This document shows, piece after piece, positions 44,789 to 53,999 of a DNA stretch of 64,000 bases. A model generated the notes under the pieces. It ran no database searches, had not been told where the DNA came from, and saw nothing but the letters and a program-made list of their open reading frames with translations. A program made the position numbers and the translations under genes. How positions within the stretch are numbered: position 1 is the first letter of the stretch; each line of letters opens with the position of its first letter. This stretch comes from Leisingera sp. ANG-M7 (GTDB taxonomy: Bacteria > Pseudomonadota > Alphaproteobacteria > Rhodobacterales > Rhodobacteraceae): positions 434,001 through 498,000 of the forward strand of contig NZ_JWLI01000006.1 in NCBI RefSeq assembly GCF_000813965.1. The letters run 5' to 3'.

Positions 44789-46068
44789 CAGCGGCGCCGG
44801 GCCAGCCAGCCTTCAAGGCGGGAGACGATGTCGGCGGCGATTTCCGCGTCCTCGATCTCATCCACCGCTTCGGCCAGGAAGGCCAGCGTCATCAGGTCGG
44901 TTGCCTCTGCGTGCGGGACACCGCGGGAGCGCAGGTAGAACAGGCCCTCCTCGTCGATCGCACCGGAAGTGGACCCGTGCGAGCAGGCCACGTCATCCGC
45001 GTAGATTTCCAGCTCAGGCTTGGCCAGAAACTGGCTGTCATCGTCCAGCAGCAGCGACTGGGAAATCTGATACCCGTCAGTCTTTTGCGCGCCTTCCTTC
45101 ACTAGGATTTTGCCCTGGAACACACCGGTGGCACCGTTGCGCAGCACCTTCTTGAACACCTGACGGCTTTCGCAGTTCACGGCGTCATGGGTGATGAAAA
45201 CGGTGTCGTCGTGGTGGAAGTCGCCGTCGCCCACGCAGGCACCCGCGATATGGGCAACCGCGTCATCACCGGTCAGCTCAATCACCGCCTCGTTACGGGT
45301 CAGCACGCCATTCACGGTCAGGGTGAACGACTTGAACACCGACTCTGTGCCTAGTCGGGCAAACAGATGGGTCGCCGCACGGCGCTCGTGGTCGCGGCCC
45401 TGGGCCCGCACCAGATGCATCGTGCCGCCATCGGCGATGTCGATCTCCATGCATTTGTTAAAGCGCGACGCAGCCGGGCCGTTCTCCAGGACCGTCACCT
45501 CTGCACCGCTTTCCACGCGGATCACATGGTGCAGGATCGCATCCGAGTTTTCGTCCGAATGCACATAGGTGAAGTTCAGCGGCTTGGAGACCTTGCCGGT
45601 CACCCGGATCGCCACGCCATCACTGGCAAAGGCGGTGTTCAGCGCCGCCAGCGGGCGTTCCACCGGGGTCTGGCCGCGCGCCTCAAGAACGCCGTACAGA
45701 TCCTTGGCCCAGTGGATATCCTTGCAGCAGATATCCTCGATCCGGTCGATGGTCAGGCCTTCAATCTCCAGATGATCGGAGGCTTCCGCGTCGAACACAC
45801 CGTCCACAAATACGATGTTCAGGCGCTCAAATGCGTTGAACATCGGCACTTCGTCTGCGTGGAACACAGCTGCCTTGGGCGCATCTGCCTGCACCAGCGT
45901 GTCCGGCTTGGTGTATTTCCAGTATTCGTCGCGGCGCGACGGCAGACCCATGGTCTGGACCCGCGACAGCGCGGCCTGGCGGGCCGCCTTGAGGCAGCCG
46001 CTCTCCGGCAAGGTCAGCGCCAACAGCCGCGCCTCAGTTGCACTTTGCTTGACTTCGGGCAGGGCCAT
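44788..46068 (-). CDS. sufD: Fe-S cluster assembly protein SufD
   Basis: 426 residues. N-terminal helical domain, then the SufB/D beta-helix core (about 140-390) ending in the family segments EIYADDVACSHGSTSGAIDEEGLFYLRSRGVPHAEATDLM. It forms the SufBC2D scaffold. The N-terminal GLPSRRDEYWKYT is typical of SufD. It lies 1 base after sufC. Confidence 0.95.
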   Translation of the reverse strand: MALPEVKQSATEARLLALTLPESGCLKAARQAALSRVQTMGLPSRRDEYWKYTKPDTLVQADAPKAAVFHADEVPMFNAFERLNIVFVDGVFDAEASDHLEIEGLTIDRIEDICCKDIHWAKDLYGVLEARGQTPVERPLAALNTAFASDGVAIRVTGKVSKPLNFTYVHSDENSDAILHHVIRVESGAEVTVLENGPAASRFNKCMEIDIADGGTMHLVRAQGRDHERRAATHLFARLGTESVFKSFTLTVNGVLTRNEAVIELTGDDAVAHIAGACVGDGDFHHDDTVFITHDAVNCESRQVFKKVLRNGATGVFQGKILVKEGAQKTDGYQISQSLLLDDDSQFLAKPELEIYADDVACSHGSTSGAIDEEGLFYLRSRGVPHAEATDLMTLAFLAEAVDEIEDAEIAADIVSRLEGWLARRR

Positions 46069-46824
46069 TTACGCCTCCTCTGCCAGGATGCCGGCGTAAC
46101 CGTTGTTCTCGACTTCCAGCGCCAGCTCCGGGCCGCCGGTTTTGACGATGCGGCCGTTTGCCAGGATGTGCACCACATCGGGTTTGATGTGGTCCAGCAG
46201 GCGCTGATAGTGAGTGATCACCAGGAAGCCGCGGTTTTCATCGCGCAGGGCGTTCACGCCTTCGGCCACCAGCTTCATCGCATCCACGTCGAGGCCGGAG
46301 TCGGTCTCGTCCAGAATGCAGAGCTTGGGCTCCAGCATCGCCATTTGAAGGATCTCGTTGCGCTTCTTTTCACCGCCGGAGAAGCCCACGTTGACCGGGC
46401 GCTTCAGCATGTCGGCGTCGATCTTCAGCGTTTTTGCCTTGGCACGCACTTCTTTCAGGAAGTCGGAGGCCGACAGCTCTTCCTCGCCGCGCGCCTTACG
46501 CTGTGCGTTCACCGCAGTACGCAGGAAGGTCATGTTGCCGACGCCGGGGATTTCCACCGGGTACTGGAATGCCAGGAACATGCCCGCCGCGGCGCGCTCT
46601 TCCGGCTCAAGCTCCAGGATGTCTTCGCCTTCCAGAGTGGCGGAACCCTCGGTCACTTCATACCCGTCGCGGCCCGACAGCACATAAGACAGGGTCGATT
46701 TACCCGAGCCGTTCGGCCCCATGATGGCGTGCACCTTTCCAGCCTCGACCTTGAGATCCAGACCTTTCAGGATCTGCTTGTCTTCATCTTCAAGCTTGAC
46801 TTGCAGGTTCTTGATTTCGAGCAT
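46069..46824 (-). CDS. sufC: Fe-S cluster assembly ATPase SufC
   Basis: 251 residues. Walker A GPNGSGKST (about 36-44), Q-loop FLAFQYPVEIPGV, the SufC-specific signature FSGGEKKRNEILQMA, Walker B LCILDETDSGLDVDA and the H-loop ITHYQRLL. The Glu-Thr-Asp after Walker B (DETDSGLD) distinguishes SufC from transporter ATPases. Works with SufB and SufD in the cytosol. Confidence 0.96.
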   Translation of the reverse strand: MLEIKNLQVKLEDEDKQILKGLDLKVEAGKVHAIMGPNGSGKSTLSYVLSGRDGYEVTEGSATLEGEDILELEPEERAAAGMFLAFQYPVEIPGVGNMTFLRTAVNAQRKARGEEELSASDFLKEVRAKAKTLKIDADMLKRPVNVGFSGGEKKRNEILQMAMLEPKLCILDETDSGLDVDAMKLVAEGVNALRDENRGFLVITHYQRLLDHIKPDVVHILANGRIVKTGGPELALEVENNGYAGILAEEA

Positions 46825-46899
46825 TTTTTCCTCGTCTCATATGTCGCGCAGGTACGTGCCCTGCGATATTCCCATGGCCCCTGCGGGGCCGTTCCATTC

Positions 46900-47214
46900 C
46901 TAACCCAGCACCACCGCGGTGCCGCTGGCCGAGACCATCAGCATGGACTGCCCGACCACTTCGTAATCCAGATCAACGCCCACCACGGCATTGGCGCCCT
47001 TGGCCCGGGCGCGGTCTTCCAGCTCTGCCAGCGCGGTTTCGCGCGCATCCTGCAGCTTGCTTTCATAGGCGCCGGAGCGACCGCCGACGATGTCGGTAAT
47101 GGAGGCAAAGACATCGCGCACCACATTGGCGCCCATGATCGCCTCACCCACCACGATGCCCTTGTACTCGGCAATCTGGTAGCCTTCGACGTTTGGTGTG
47201 GTTGTGATGATCAT
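46900..47214 (-). CDS. YbjQ family protein (heavy-metal-binding domain)
   Basis: 104 residues matching the YbjQ/UPF0145 family: the [31 protein letters not shown] opening, [40 protein letters not shown], ending in a beta strand ([14 protein letters not shown]). The fold forms pentamers; function unknown. It lies between sufB and sufC with a membrane protein and overlaps that gene by 4 bases. Confidence 0.88.
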   Translation of the reverse strand: MIITTTPNVEGYQIAEYKGIVVGEAIMGANVVRDVFASITDIVGGRSGAYESKLQDARETALAELEDRARAKGANAVVGVDLDYEVVGQSMLMVSASGTAVVLG

Positions 47215-47546
47215 GTCTTGATCCCTTGCTCCAAGTTTCTCACGGCCTGTTCAAGGGCCGCACGATTGGCATTCCTAAGTCTTGCAAGCGGCCGGTGCCC
47301 AAACCACCAGCCAACCAGTAAAGCTGGAAAAAGAGCTATGAACCAATACGCTGGGTTCAACACCATATTCCCAGCAAGTCCCAGTCCGCCAATTCCGACT
47401 AGCAAAAGAAACGGCATCAGATAAAGCAGAGAGCGCTTCGCCGCCCTAAATTCGGCTCCTCTGTGTTCCTTGAGCATTTCCTGAATGTATTCCGGCTCCG
47501 GAGCTTGCAAAATCTTACCCCACAGATCCTTCCAGAGAGATCGCAA
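47211..47546 (-). CDS. Small membrane protein of unknown function in the suf operon
   Basis: 111 residues. An amphipathic N-terminal part (about 1-38) is followed by two hydrophobic helices (about 40-60 and 65-83) and a basic C-terminal helix. It overlaps the 3' end of sufB by 32 bases if the ATG at 47546 is used; ATG 47477 would avoid the overlap. Family not recognised. Lower GC content than its neighbours. Expression with the suf genes is implied by the overlaps. Confidence 0.65.
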   Translation of the reverse strand: MRSLWKDLWGKILQAPEPEYIQEMLKEHRGAEFRAAKRSLLYLMPFLLLVGIGGLGLAGNMVLNPAYWFIALFPALLVGWWFGHRPLARLRNANRAALEQAVRNLEQGIKT

Positions 47547-49038
47547 CCAGTTGCTGCGCTTCCATAGCGAATTCCATCGGTAGCGCTTGCAGCACGTCCT
47601 TGCAGAAGCCGTTCACCACCAGGGCCACCGCCTCTTCTTCGTCCATGCCGCGCTGGCGGCAGTAGAACAGCTGGTCGTCATCCACCTTGGACGTAGTCGC
47701 CTCATGCTCCACGCGGGAGGAGTTGTTCTTGACCTCGATATAAGGCACCGTGTGCGCCCCGCATTTGTCACCGATCAGCAGGCTGTCGCACTGGGTGTAG
47801 TTACGCGAGTTCTTAGCTTTGGGATGCATCGACACCAGACCGCGATAGGTGTTTTGCGCTTTGCCCGCGCTGATACCTTTGGAGACGATGCGCGACTTGG
47901 TGTTCTTGCCCAGGTGCACCATCTTGGTGCCGGTGTCGGCCTGCTGCATGTTGTTGGCAATCGCGATCGAGTAGAACTCGCCCTGGCTTTCCTCGCCGCG
48001 CAGGATGCAGGAGGGATATTTCCAGGTCACGGCAGAGCCGGTTTCCACCTGCGTCCACATCACCTTGGAGCGGTCGCCGCGGCAGTCGGCACGTTTGGTC
48101 ACAAAATTATAGATACCGCCCTTGCCGTTCTCATCGCCCGGATACCAGTTCTGGACGGTGGAGTATTTCACCTCGGCGTCTTCTTCGATGATGATCTCGA
48201 CCACGGCGGCGTGCAGCTGCGCAGTGTCGCGCTGCGGCGCGGTGCAGCCTTCCAGGTAGGACACGTAAGAGCCCTTGTCGGCAATAATCAGGGTGCGCTC
48301 GAACTGGCCGGTATTTTCCGCGTTGATGCGGAAATAGGTGGACAGTTCCATCGGGCAGCGCACCCCCGGCGGCACATAGACAAAGGAGCCGTCCGAGAAC
48401 ACAGCCGAGTTCAGCGTCGCATAGAAGTTGTCAGAAACCGGAACAACCGAGCCAAGATACTTCTTCACCAGTTCGGGATGCTCACGGATTGCTTCAGAGA
48501 TAGAGCAGAAGATGACGCCGGCCTCTTTCAGCTCCTTTTGGAAGGTTGTGCCGACAGACACTGAGTCGAACACCGCGTCCACGGCGACCTTGCGGCCTTC
48601 TTCCGGGGTTTCGCCTGCGCCCTCGACGCCCGCCAGAATCATCTGTTCTTTCAGAGGGATACCCAGTTTTTCGTAAGTGGCCAGCAGCTTGGGGTCGACC
48701 TCATCCAGCGACTTGGGCTTTACTTCCATCGATTTCGGACGAGCATAGTAATACTGGTCCTGGAAATCGATTTCCGGATAGCTGACCATTGCCCAGTCGG
48801 GCTCGTCCATCTGCTCCCAGCGTTCAAAGGCCTGCAGACGCCATTCGGTCATCCACTCAGGCTCTTCGTTCTTTTCTGAGATCAGTTTGACGATATCGGG
48901 GTTCACGCCCTTGGGCGCGTATTCCATCTCGATATCGGTTTCCCAGCCGTATTTGTAAGCACCGCCAACCTCGCGGACGGCGTCCACGGTTTCCTGGTCA
49001 ACACCTTCTTTGACTTGGGTCTGGTCCAAAGCGGCCAT
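47515..49038 (-). CDS. sufB: Fe-S cluster assembly protein SufB
   Basis: 507 residues. Conserved segments: [90 protein letters not shown], and [27 protein letters not shown] near the C-terminus. The conserved cysteines of the Fe-S scaffold are included. ATG 49038 has GAGGAG 6 bases upstream; ATG 49044 is right on that site and unlikely. Membrane and YbjQ genes separate it from sufC. Confidence 0.95.
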   Translation of the reverse strand: MAALDQTQVKEGVDQETVDAVREVGGAYKYGWETDIEMEYAPKGVNPDIVKLISEKNEEPEWMTEWRLQAFERWEQMDEPDWAMVSYPEIDFQDQYYYARPKSMEVKPKSLDEVDPKLLATYEKLGIPLKEQMILAGVEGAGETPEEGRKVAVDAVFDSVSVGTTFQKELKEAGVIFCSISEAIREHPELVKKYLGSVVPVSDNFYATLNSAVFSDGSFVYVPPGVRCPMELSTYFRINAENTGQFERTLIIADKGSYVSYLEGCTAPQRDTAQLHAAVVEIIIEEDAEVKYSTVQNWYPGDENGKGGIYNFVTKRADCRGDRSKVMWTQVETGSAVTWKYPSCILRGEESQGEFYSIAIANNMQQADTGTKMVHLGKNTKSRIVSKGISAGKAQNTYRGLVSMHPKAKNSRNYTQCDSLLIGDKCGAHTVPYIEVKNNSSRVEHEATTSKVDDDQLFYCRQRGMDEEEAVALVVNGFCKDVLQALPMEFAMEAQQLVAISLEGSVG

Positions 49039-49052
49039 TGTCATCTCCTCAC

Positions 49053-50096
49053 TCACGCCGCGCGGGCGCGATGTTTCTTTTCTTTTTGCAGCCACGCCTC
49101 GGCAAAGCGCAGCACGTCTTCTTCCGTTGTCTCCGGCCCCAGCGACACCCGTACGGCGCCTTGGGCTGTGGCCTCGTCATATCCCATCGCGGTCAGCACC
49201 GCGCTGGCGCGCACCTTGCCGCTGGAGCAGGCGCTTCCGGCACTGATCGCAAAACCTGCAAGGTCCATCTGCATGACCTGGGTTTCGCCTTTCCAGCCCG
49301 GCGTTGCAAAACACAGGGTGTTCGGCAGCCGCTTCTGATCCTTCCCGACAAAAATAGTATGGCTTACGCCAGACACAAGCGCCTTTTCTAGAATATTTCT
49401 AAGTTCTGCAACCCTGTCCCAAACACCATTTGCCAAATCTTTTGCGGCCGCTTCAGCGGCAGCGCCGAAGCCTGCGATTCCAATGACATTTTCGGTTCCG
49501 GAGCGGCGGCCCATTTCCTGACCGCCACCCTTGATCTGCGCAGGCAAATCAGTTCCGCGTTTCATCACCACGGCGCCGATCCCTTTGGGGCCGCCCAGCT
49601 TATGCGCCGAAATCAGCGCCATTCGGGCGCCCAGCCAGTTAAACGCCACCGGCAGTTTTCCAAAGGCTTGTGTCGCATCGGTGACTGCCAGCCTTTCGGG
49701 CAAGCTCTGCACGATGCCGGTCTCCGAATTGGCAAGCTGAACTGTGGATTTCGCAGGGTCGCTGATTTGAACACCCCCCTCGCCCGTGACCTGCAAGTCC
49801 TCGACAGTCCAGGCCCGCACGGCGTCATGCTCCACCGGTGCGCCATGCAGACCACGGCCCGCCAGCGCCAGCGCTGCGCCCTCGGTTGAGCCGGAGGTGA
49901 AAACGATATCCGCCCCGTCCGCACCGAAGGCCGCAGCCACCTGCGCGCGCGCCTTCTCAACCAGCGCCTTGGCGGCACGGCCCTCGGCATGCACCGACGA
50001 CGGGTTGCCGCAGACCTCCATCGCCGCAATCATCGCAGCCTTCGCCTCAGGGCGCAGCAGGGCGGTGGCGTTATGGTCGAGGTAAACACGTTTCAT
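49053..50096 (-). CDS. Cysteine desulfurase, IscS/NifS type (group I)
   Basis: 347 residues. The [22 protein letters not shown] opening, PLP Lys in [14 protein letters not shown], and the active-site loop [15 protein letters not shown] with the catalytic Cys. It is a different class from the sufS product at the other end of the operon. It is shorter than IscS (~404) and lacks its C-terminal IscU-docking tail. Located between iscR and sufB, it may feed the Suf system or tRNA thiolation. Confidence 0.92.
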   Translation of the reverse strand: MKRVYLDHNATALLRPEAKAAMIAAMEVCGNPSSVHAEGRAAKALVEKARAQVAAAFGADGADIVFTSGSTEGAALALAGRGLHGAPVEHDAVRAWTVEDLQVTGEGGVQISDPAKSTVQLANSETGIVQSLPERLAVTDATQAFGKLPVAFNWLGARMALISAHKLGGPKGIGAVVMKRGTDLPAQIKGGGQEMGRRSGTENVIGIAGFGAAAEAAAKDLANGVWDRVAELRNILEKALVSGVSHTIFVGKDQKRLPNTLCFATPGWKGETQVMQMDLAGFAISAGSACSSGKVRASAVLTAMGYDEATAQGAVRVSLGPETTEEDVLRFAEAWLQKEKKHRARAA

Positions 50097-50225
50097 AGAG
50101 TCATCTTTTTGCGGGCAACCGCCGCGTCATAAGCCGCCTTGCCCCAATTGGCAAAGCTTCCGCGCAGTTTTTGTGCGGATTGCGCTCCAACCTGACAGGC
50201 GGTTCTGTGTTGCCTGACCTGCACC

Positions 50226-50684
50226 TCAGTCGTCCACCACCGCAAACAGGCTGGGCACAGCCGGGCACGGGGCCAGATCGTTCTTAATCACATCCGACAA
50301 GCGGGTCTGGTGCAGGAACACATAGACATGCGCGCTCAGGCCCTCCCACAGGCGGTTGGTCAGCGACTGCGCGCGGCTGCCGGACAAGGCGCCGGATGCC
50401 CCTGCCCCCTTGTGCATAGCATCGACAGTTTCATCCACGGCAGACAGCACATCCACCACCCGGATCTCAGATGGGGGCATCGCGAGCCGGTATCCGCCGC
50501 CCGGGCCGCGCACCGACTCGACCAGCCCGGCGCGGCGCAGCTTAACAAACAGCTGCTCAAGATACGGTAGCGAGATATCCTGGCGCTTGGAGATATCGCC
50601 CAGCGGCACCAGATCGCCCTGCGGCTGCAGCGCAATATCCGCCAGCGCAACCATCGCATAGCGCCCTTTGGTGGAAAGCTTCAT
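50226..50684 (-). CDS. iscR: Rrf2-family regulator IscR (single-cysteine type)
   Basis: 152 residues. The Rrf2 winged-helix opening MKLSTKGRYAMVALADIALQP and the wing RRAGLVESVRGPGGGYRLAMP are intact. The three cluster-binding Cys of E. coli IscR are absent; the only Cys is Cys140 near the C-terminus. IscR of Rhodobacter sphaeroides is known to lack the classical ligands and to use one Cys. It represses the following suf operon according to Fe-S status. Confidence 0.9.
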   Translation of the reverse strand: MKLSTKGRYAMVALADIALQPQGDLVPLGDISKRQDISLPYLEQLFVKLRRAGLVESVRGPGGGYRLAMPPSEIRVVDVLSAVDETVDAMHKGAGASGALSGSRAQSLTNRLWEGLSAHVYVFLHQTRLSDVIKNDLAPCPAVPSLFAVVDD

Positions 50685-50786
50685 ATTTTACCCCTCGAAA
50701 CCAGGGCGCGAGTGCGAAAACATTGACCTTCCCTCCGACTGTGCGTATCTCAGCCTGACGGTGTATGGCGAGGCCAGCGCCCGTGA

Positions 50787-50801
50787 TTAGAACTGTTCTA
50801 A
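50787..50801. promoter_or_regulatory. Irr/ICE-like palindrome upstream of iscR-suf
   Basis: TTAGAAC-T-GTTCTAA is a perfect 15-base palindrome in the region between iscR and the divergent hydrolase gene. It resembles the iron-control element described for Irr in alphaproteobacteria (TTAGAA...TTCTAA). It lies 103 bases upstream of iscR. Assignment is by resemblance from memory. Confidence 0.55.
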
Positions 50802-50870
50802 GATGCCTGACGGAACCCGTCAAGTATTCTGCCGGCAGACCCGACAACGAGAGTAGGATTTTAACCGCCC

Positions 50871-51524
50871 ATGCCCGAGGTCATCTTTCCTGGACCCGAA
50901 GGCCGCCTCGAAGGCCGCTATCACCCGCAAAAAGAAAAAGACGCCCCGATCGCCATCGTGCTGCACCCGCATCCGCAGTTTGGCGGCACCATGAACAACA
51001 AGGTGGTCTACAACCTCCACTATGCGTTCTACAACATGGGCTTCACGGTTCTGCGGTTCAATTTCCGCGGCGTCGGCCGCAGCCAAGGCGAATACGACCA
51101 GGGCGTGGGCGAGCTGTCCGATGCCGCCTCGGCGCTGGATTACCTGCAGTCGATGAACTCCAACTCCAAGCATTGCTGGGTTGCGGGCTTCTCCTTCGGC
51201 GCCTGGATCGGAATGCAACTTCTGATGCGCCGCCCGGAGATTACCGGTTTCATTTCCGTTGCGCCGCCGGCCAACATGTATGATTTCTCCTTCCTGGCGC
51301 CCTGCCCGTCCTCGGGCCTGATCATCAACGGCACCGCTGACCGTGTGGCACCGCCCGCGGACACTGCAAGCCTTGTAGGCAAGCTGCATGAGCAGAAGGG
51401 CATCACCATCACCCACACTGAGGTGGAAGGCGCTGATCACTTCTTCCAGGAGCCGCATATGGATACGATGATCGGCACTGTATCCGATTACGTGAAGCGC
51501 CGCCTGACGGAGAACACCCGCTGA
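50871..51524 (+). CDS. Alpha/beta hydrolase
   Basis: 217 residues, a compact alpha/beta hydrolase. Nucleophile Ser108 in GFSFGAWIG, acid in NGTADRVAPP, His in GADHFFQEP, oxyanion region LHPHPQFGGTMNN. The HPHPQFGGTM motif is typical of a widespread group of small, uncharacterised hydrolases. No signal peptide. It is first in a three-gene operon; its stop overlaps the next start (TGATG). Confidence 0.85.
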   Translation: MPEVIFPGPEGRLEGRYHPQKEKDAPIAIVLHPHPQFGGTMNNKVVYNLHYAFYNMGFTVLRFNFRGVGRSQGEYDQGVGELSDAASALDYLQSMNSNSKHCWVAGFSFGAWIGMQLLMRRPEITGFISVAPPANMYDFSFLAPCPSSGLIINGTADRVAPPADTASLVGKLHEQKGITITHTEVEGADHFFQEPHMDTMIGTVSDYVKRRLTENTR

Positions 51525-51766
51525 TGGGCACAATCGAAACGCTGGCCCAGAAACTAGCGGTCGATACGCTCAAGGTGCAAGACGCCAGTGGTGAAGAGCG
51601 GTTTTATGTGGAGGTGGGCCAGGTTCTTGGCGCCGCCTCCCAATCGCTTGAAGAGGCATTTCTAACCGAAATCCGCGTGCGACTGGCCGAACGCAAGGCG
51701 CGTGACTTCCTCAACAAGAAAGTCGCCGACCTGCAAGCCCAGCTCGGCACGAAGGGTAACGCGTGA
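51524..51766 (+). CDS. Small conserved protein of unknown function
   Basis: 80 residues, mostly helical and charged (LTEIRVRLAERKARDFLNKKVADLQAQLG). It starts on the last base of the hydrolase stop and its own stop overlaps the next gene's GTG, so all three genes are translationally coupled. No known domain seen; too hydrophilic for a membrane protein. Confidence 0.7.
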   Translation: MGTIETLAQKLAVDTLKVQDASGEERFYVEVGQVLGAASQSLEEAFLTEIRVRLAERKARDFLNKKVADLQAQLGTKGNA

Positions 51767-52932
51767 GCGCCCGTCTGGAGGCGCAGTTTGCCTTTCTGCT
51801 CGAAGCCGACAAGCTGCGTGGTGTTGAGCGCCAGAACCTGATCATCGATTGCAGCCGTTGCGAAAACTCGGCCGAGCATAGCTGGCACCTGGCGCTTTAT
51901 GCACTGGCACTTGCCCCGTTTGCCGCGCCGGAAGTGGATGTCTTCCGCGCCATCCGGATGCTGCTACTGCACGATCTGGTCGAGATCGACGCAGGCGACC
52001 ACCCGATTACCGATGACGTCGACTGGCAGGCGGTGGCAAAGGCAGAGCAGGCGGCGGCGCAGCGGCTGTTTGGGCTGCTGCCAGCCGATCAAGGCGCAGA
52101 ATTCTTGTCCCTTTGGCACGAATTCGAAACCGCAGAGACGCCCGACTCTCAATTTGCCAAACGGGTGGATCACTGCCAGCCGATCTTTCAGACGCTCTAT
52201 GGCGCTGCTCCGCTGGACTGGCATATTGATGTGGTACGTCAAAACCTGTTTGGCGGTCGCGCAGCTGCGCTGGAGCAGCACCTGCCGGAGGCCTTTCACC
52301 ACGCACTGTCGCTGCTGGGTGAGGACACAGGGTACGATTGCAGCCGCCTGACGGCCCGCCTGCCCTTCCTCAATGAGGCCGACAAACTGAAGCTGGTCAC
52401 CCGCGCCTCCAAACTCGGCGACGGCTCCCGGCATGAAAACTCGGCAGAGCACAGCTGGCACATCATGCTCTATGCTTGGGTGCTGGCGGAACACAGCACT
52501 GTATCAGTTGATGTGAACCGTGTGCTGCAAATGCTGCTGCTGCACGATCTGGTGGAAATTGACGCTGGAGATGCACCGATCCACGGAGTGATTGATCCCG
52601 CAGCGCTTGCTGCCCTGGCTGCCGAGGAACTGGCTGCTGCCGACCGCCTATTCGGCATGCTTCCCGCCGAGCAAGGCCTGCCCATGCGTGCAATCTGGGA
52701 AGAGTTCGAGGCCGCGGAAAGCCCCGATGCGGTTTTCGCCAAATCCATCGACCGGGTTCAGCCCGTGCTGTTGAACCTGCTGAACGGCGGCGGCAGCTGG
52801 GTCGATTACGATGTCAGCCTGCCACAGCTCGATGCCCGCGTCGGCGGCAAGGTCAGCCGCGGCGCGCCAGAGGTATGGACCTATGTCCGGGTGCAAATCG
52901 AGCCCTGGTTTCGCGAGGCCGGACGCCTTTAA
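51763..52932 (+). CDS. Tandem HD-domain protein (two YfbR/HDDC2-type phosphohydrolase domains)
   Basis: 389 residues made of two similar halves (about 5-190 and 198-388). Each has the metal site of YfbR-type nucleotidases: His39, His70-Asp71 (LLLHDLVEIDAGD) and Asp136 in the first; His230, His261-Asp262 (LLLHDLVEIDAGD) and Asp330 in the second. ENSAEHSWH and the VEIDAGD stretch are identical between halves. Single-domain relatives hydrolyse deoxynucleoside monophosphates to nucleosides. The GTG start overlaps the preceding TGA, with AAGGG upstream. Substrate unproven; both sites look intact. Confidence 0.85.
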   Translation: MSARLEAQFAFLLEADKLRGVERQNLIIDCSRCENSAEHSWHLALYALALAPFAAPEVDVFRAIRMLLLHDLVEIDAGDHPITDDVDWQAVAKAEQAAAQRLFGLLPADQGAEFLSLWHEFETAETPDSQFAKRVDHCQPIFQTLYGAAPLDWHIDVVRQNLFGGRAAALEQHLPEAFHHALSLLGEDTGYDCSRLTARLPFLNEADKLKLVTRASKLGDGSRHENSAEHSWHIMLYAWVLAEHSTVSVDVNRVLQMLLLHDLVEIDAGDAPIHGVIDPAALAALAAEELAAADRLFGMLPAEQGLPMRAIWEEFEAAESPDAVFAKSIDRVQPVLLNLLNGGGSWVDYDVSLPQLDARVGGKVSRGAPEVWTYVRVQIEPWFREAGRL

Positions 52933-52939
52933 AGGACAG

Positions 52940-52966
52940 TGCAGCCCCGCAAGCGGGTCTGCATTT
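52940..52966 (+). terminator. Hairpin after the tandem HD gene
   Basis: TGCAGCCCCGC (52940-52950) and GCGGGTCTGCA (52953-52963) pair with one mismatch, the innermost bases forming the loop, followed by TTT. It ends at the stop of the converging amidotransferase gene. Confidence 0.5.
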
Positions 52967-53748
52967 CACTCCAGAAACGGTTGAAACGGCTGGGTTTCCG
53001 CCCCCTTCGGCGTCAGCATCAGAAATTCCCCCGGCTTCAGCTCATTCCAAGCTTCTCCGGTGTCTTCCAGCGGCTCCGAGACCACCGCCCAGCCCTGCAT
53101 GCTTTGGCTCCAGCGGTAATAAACAGACGGTGCAATGCTGTCCGAAGAGTAACGCGCTGCATAAAGCGTCTCCCCATCCGACATCGCGGCCGACAGGCGC
53201 ATGTGGGGAGTCGTCCCGCGCGCCCGTGACAAGCCTTCCATCCGGGCAACCGAACGCTCCAGTGCCCTTTTCGGATCCGCATCCAGCCCCTCCTGCAGGG
53301 CCAGCAAAAACAATACTTCGCTGTCAGTCGCACCTCTGCGGTGCTCATACAACTCATCCGGGATGCACATATCAGCGTGGCGGCGGAATTTCTCAAAGCC
53401 GCCAACCTGCCCGTTGTGCATGAAGCTCCACTTCCCAGCCGTGAAAGGGTGGCAGTTATTGCGGCTGGTGGCCGACCCGGTGGAGGCCCGCACATGCGCC
53501 AGGAACAAGCCCGACTGCACCTGGTGCACCAGCGCCCGAAGATTGCAGTCCGACCAGGCCGGGTAGACATCGCGGTACAGCCCCGGTTCCGGCCTTTGGC
53601 CATACCAGGCGATGCCGAAGCCGTCGCCATTGGTGGCGGTTTTGCATTCAACCGCCTTCTGGCTTTGCGCAATCAGCGAATGCGCAGGCGTTGAAATAAT
53701 GTCTTCCAAAAAGACGTCGGCACCCGTGTAGGCAGCCCAGCGGCACAT
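52966..53748 (-). CDS. Class II glutamine amidotransferase (YafJ/EgtC-like)
   Basis: 260 residues. After Met removal Cys2 (MCRWAAYTG) is the N-terminal nucleophile. Family segments: GDGFGIAWYG, FLAHVRASTGSATSRNNCHPF, WSFMHNGQVGGF, TDSEVLFLLAL. Such stand-alone domains hydrolyse glutamine or gamma-glutamyl compounds (EgtC acts in ergothioneine synthesis). No egtB/egtD lies nearby, so the substrate is unknown. Single gene facing the HD operon. Confidence 0.88.
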   Translation of the reverse strand: MCRWAAYTGADVFLEDIISTPAHSLIAQSQKAVECKTATNGDGFGIAWYGQRPEPGLYRDVYPAWSDCNLRALVHQVQSGLFLAHVRASTGSATSRNNCHPFTAGKWSFMHNGQVGGFEKFRRHADMCIPDELYEHRRGATDSEVLFLLALQEGLDADPKRALERSVARMEGLSRARGTTPHMRLSAAMSDGETLYAARYSSDSIAPSVYYRWSQSMQGWAVVSEPLEDTGEAWNELKPGEFLMLTPKGAETQPFQPFLE

Positions 53749-53999
53749 GCGGCAATCCCCATTCCGTTTCCGGGAATCAGATCAATGTTTCAACCTGACA
53801 CCCATTATCAGGACAGGTTCCTAAGAATTACCCAATTCACAGTCCAGTGTGCCTGCGCACAATGACGTGTTCATTCCGGACCGTTTGCGGAATCCGGCCT
53901 GCCTGTGCCGCTTCGGGACTTCCCCGGCCTGCCAGGATCGGATAGGCGGGAAGTCAGGCTGGCGGAATTACCCGCGGCAAGGGCTTGAAGGAGGCTGAG

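Noticed and set aside
45367-47424. A very long open frame (over 680 codons) on the plus strand opposite sufD and sufC
   Set aside because: It lies antisense to clear suf genes whose codon pattern in GC-rich DNA leaves the opposite frame open; its translation has no recognisable domain.
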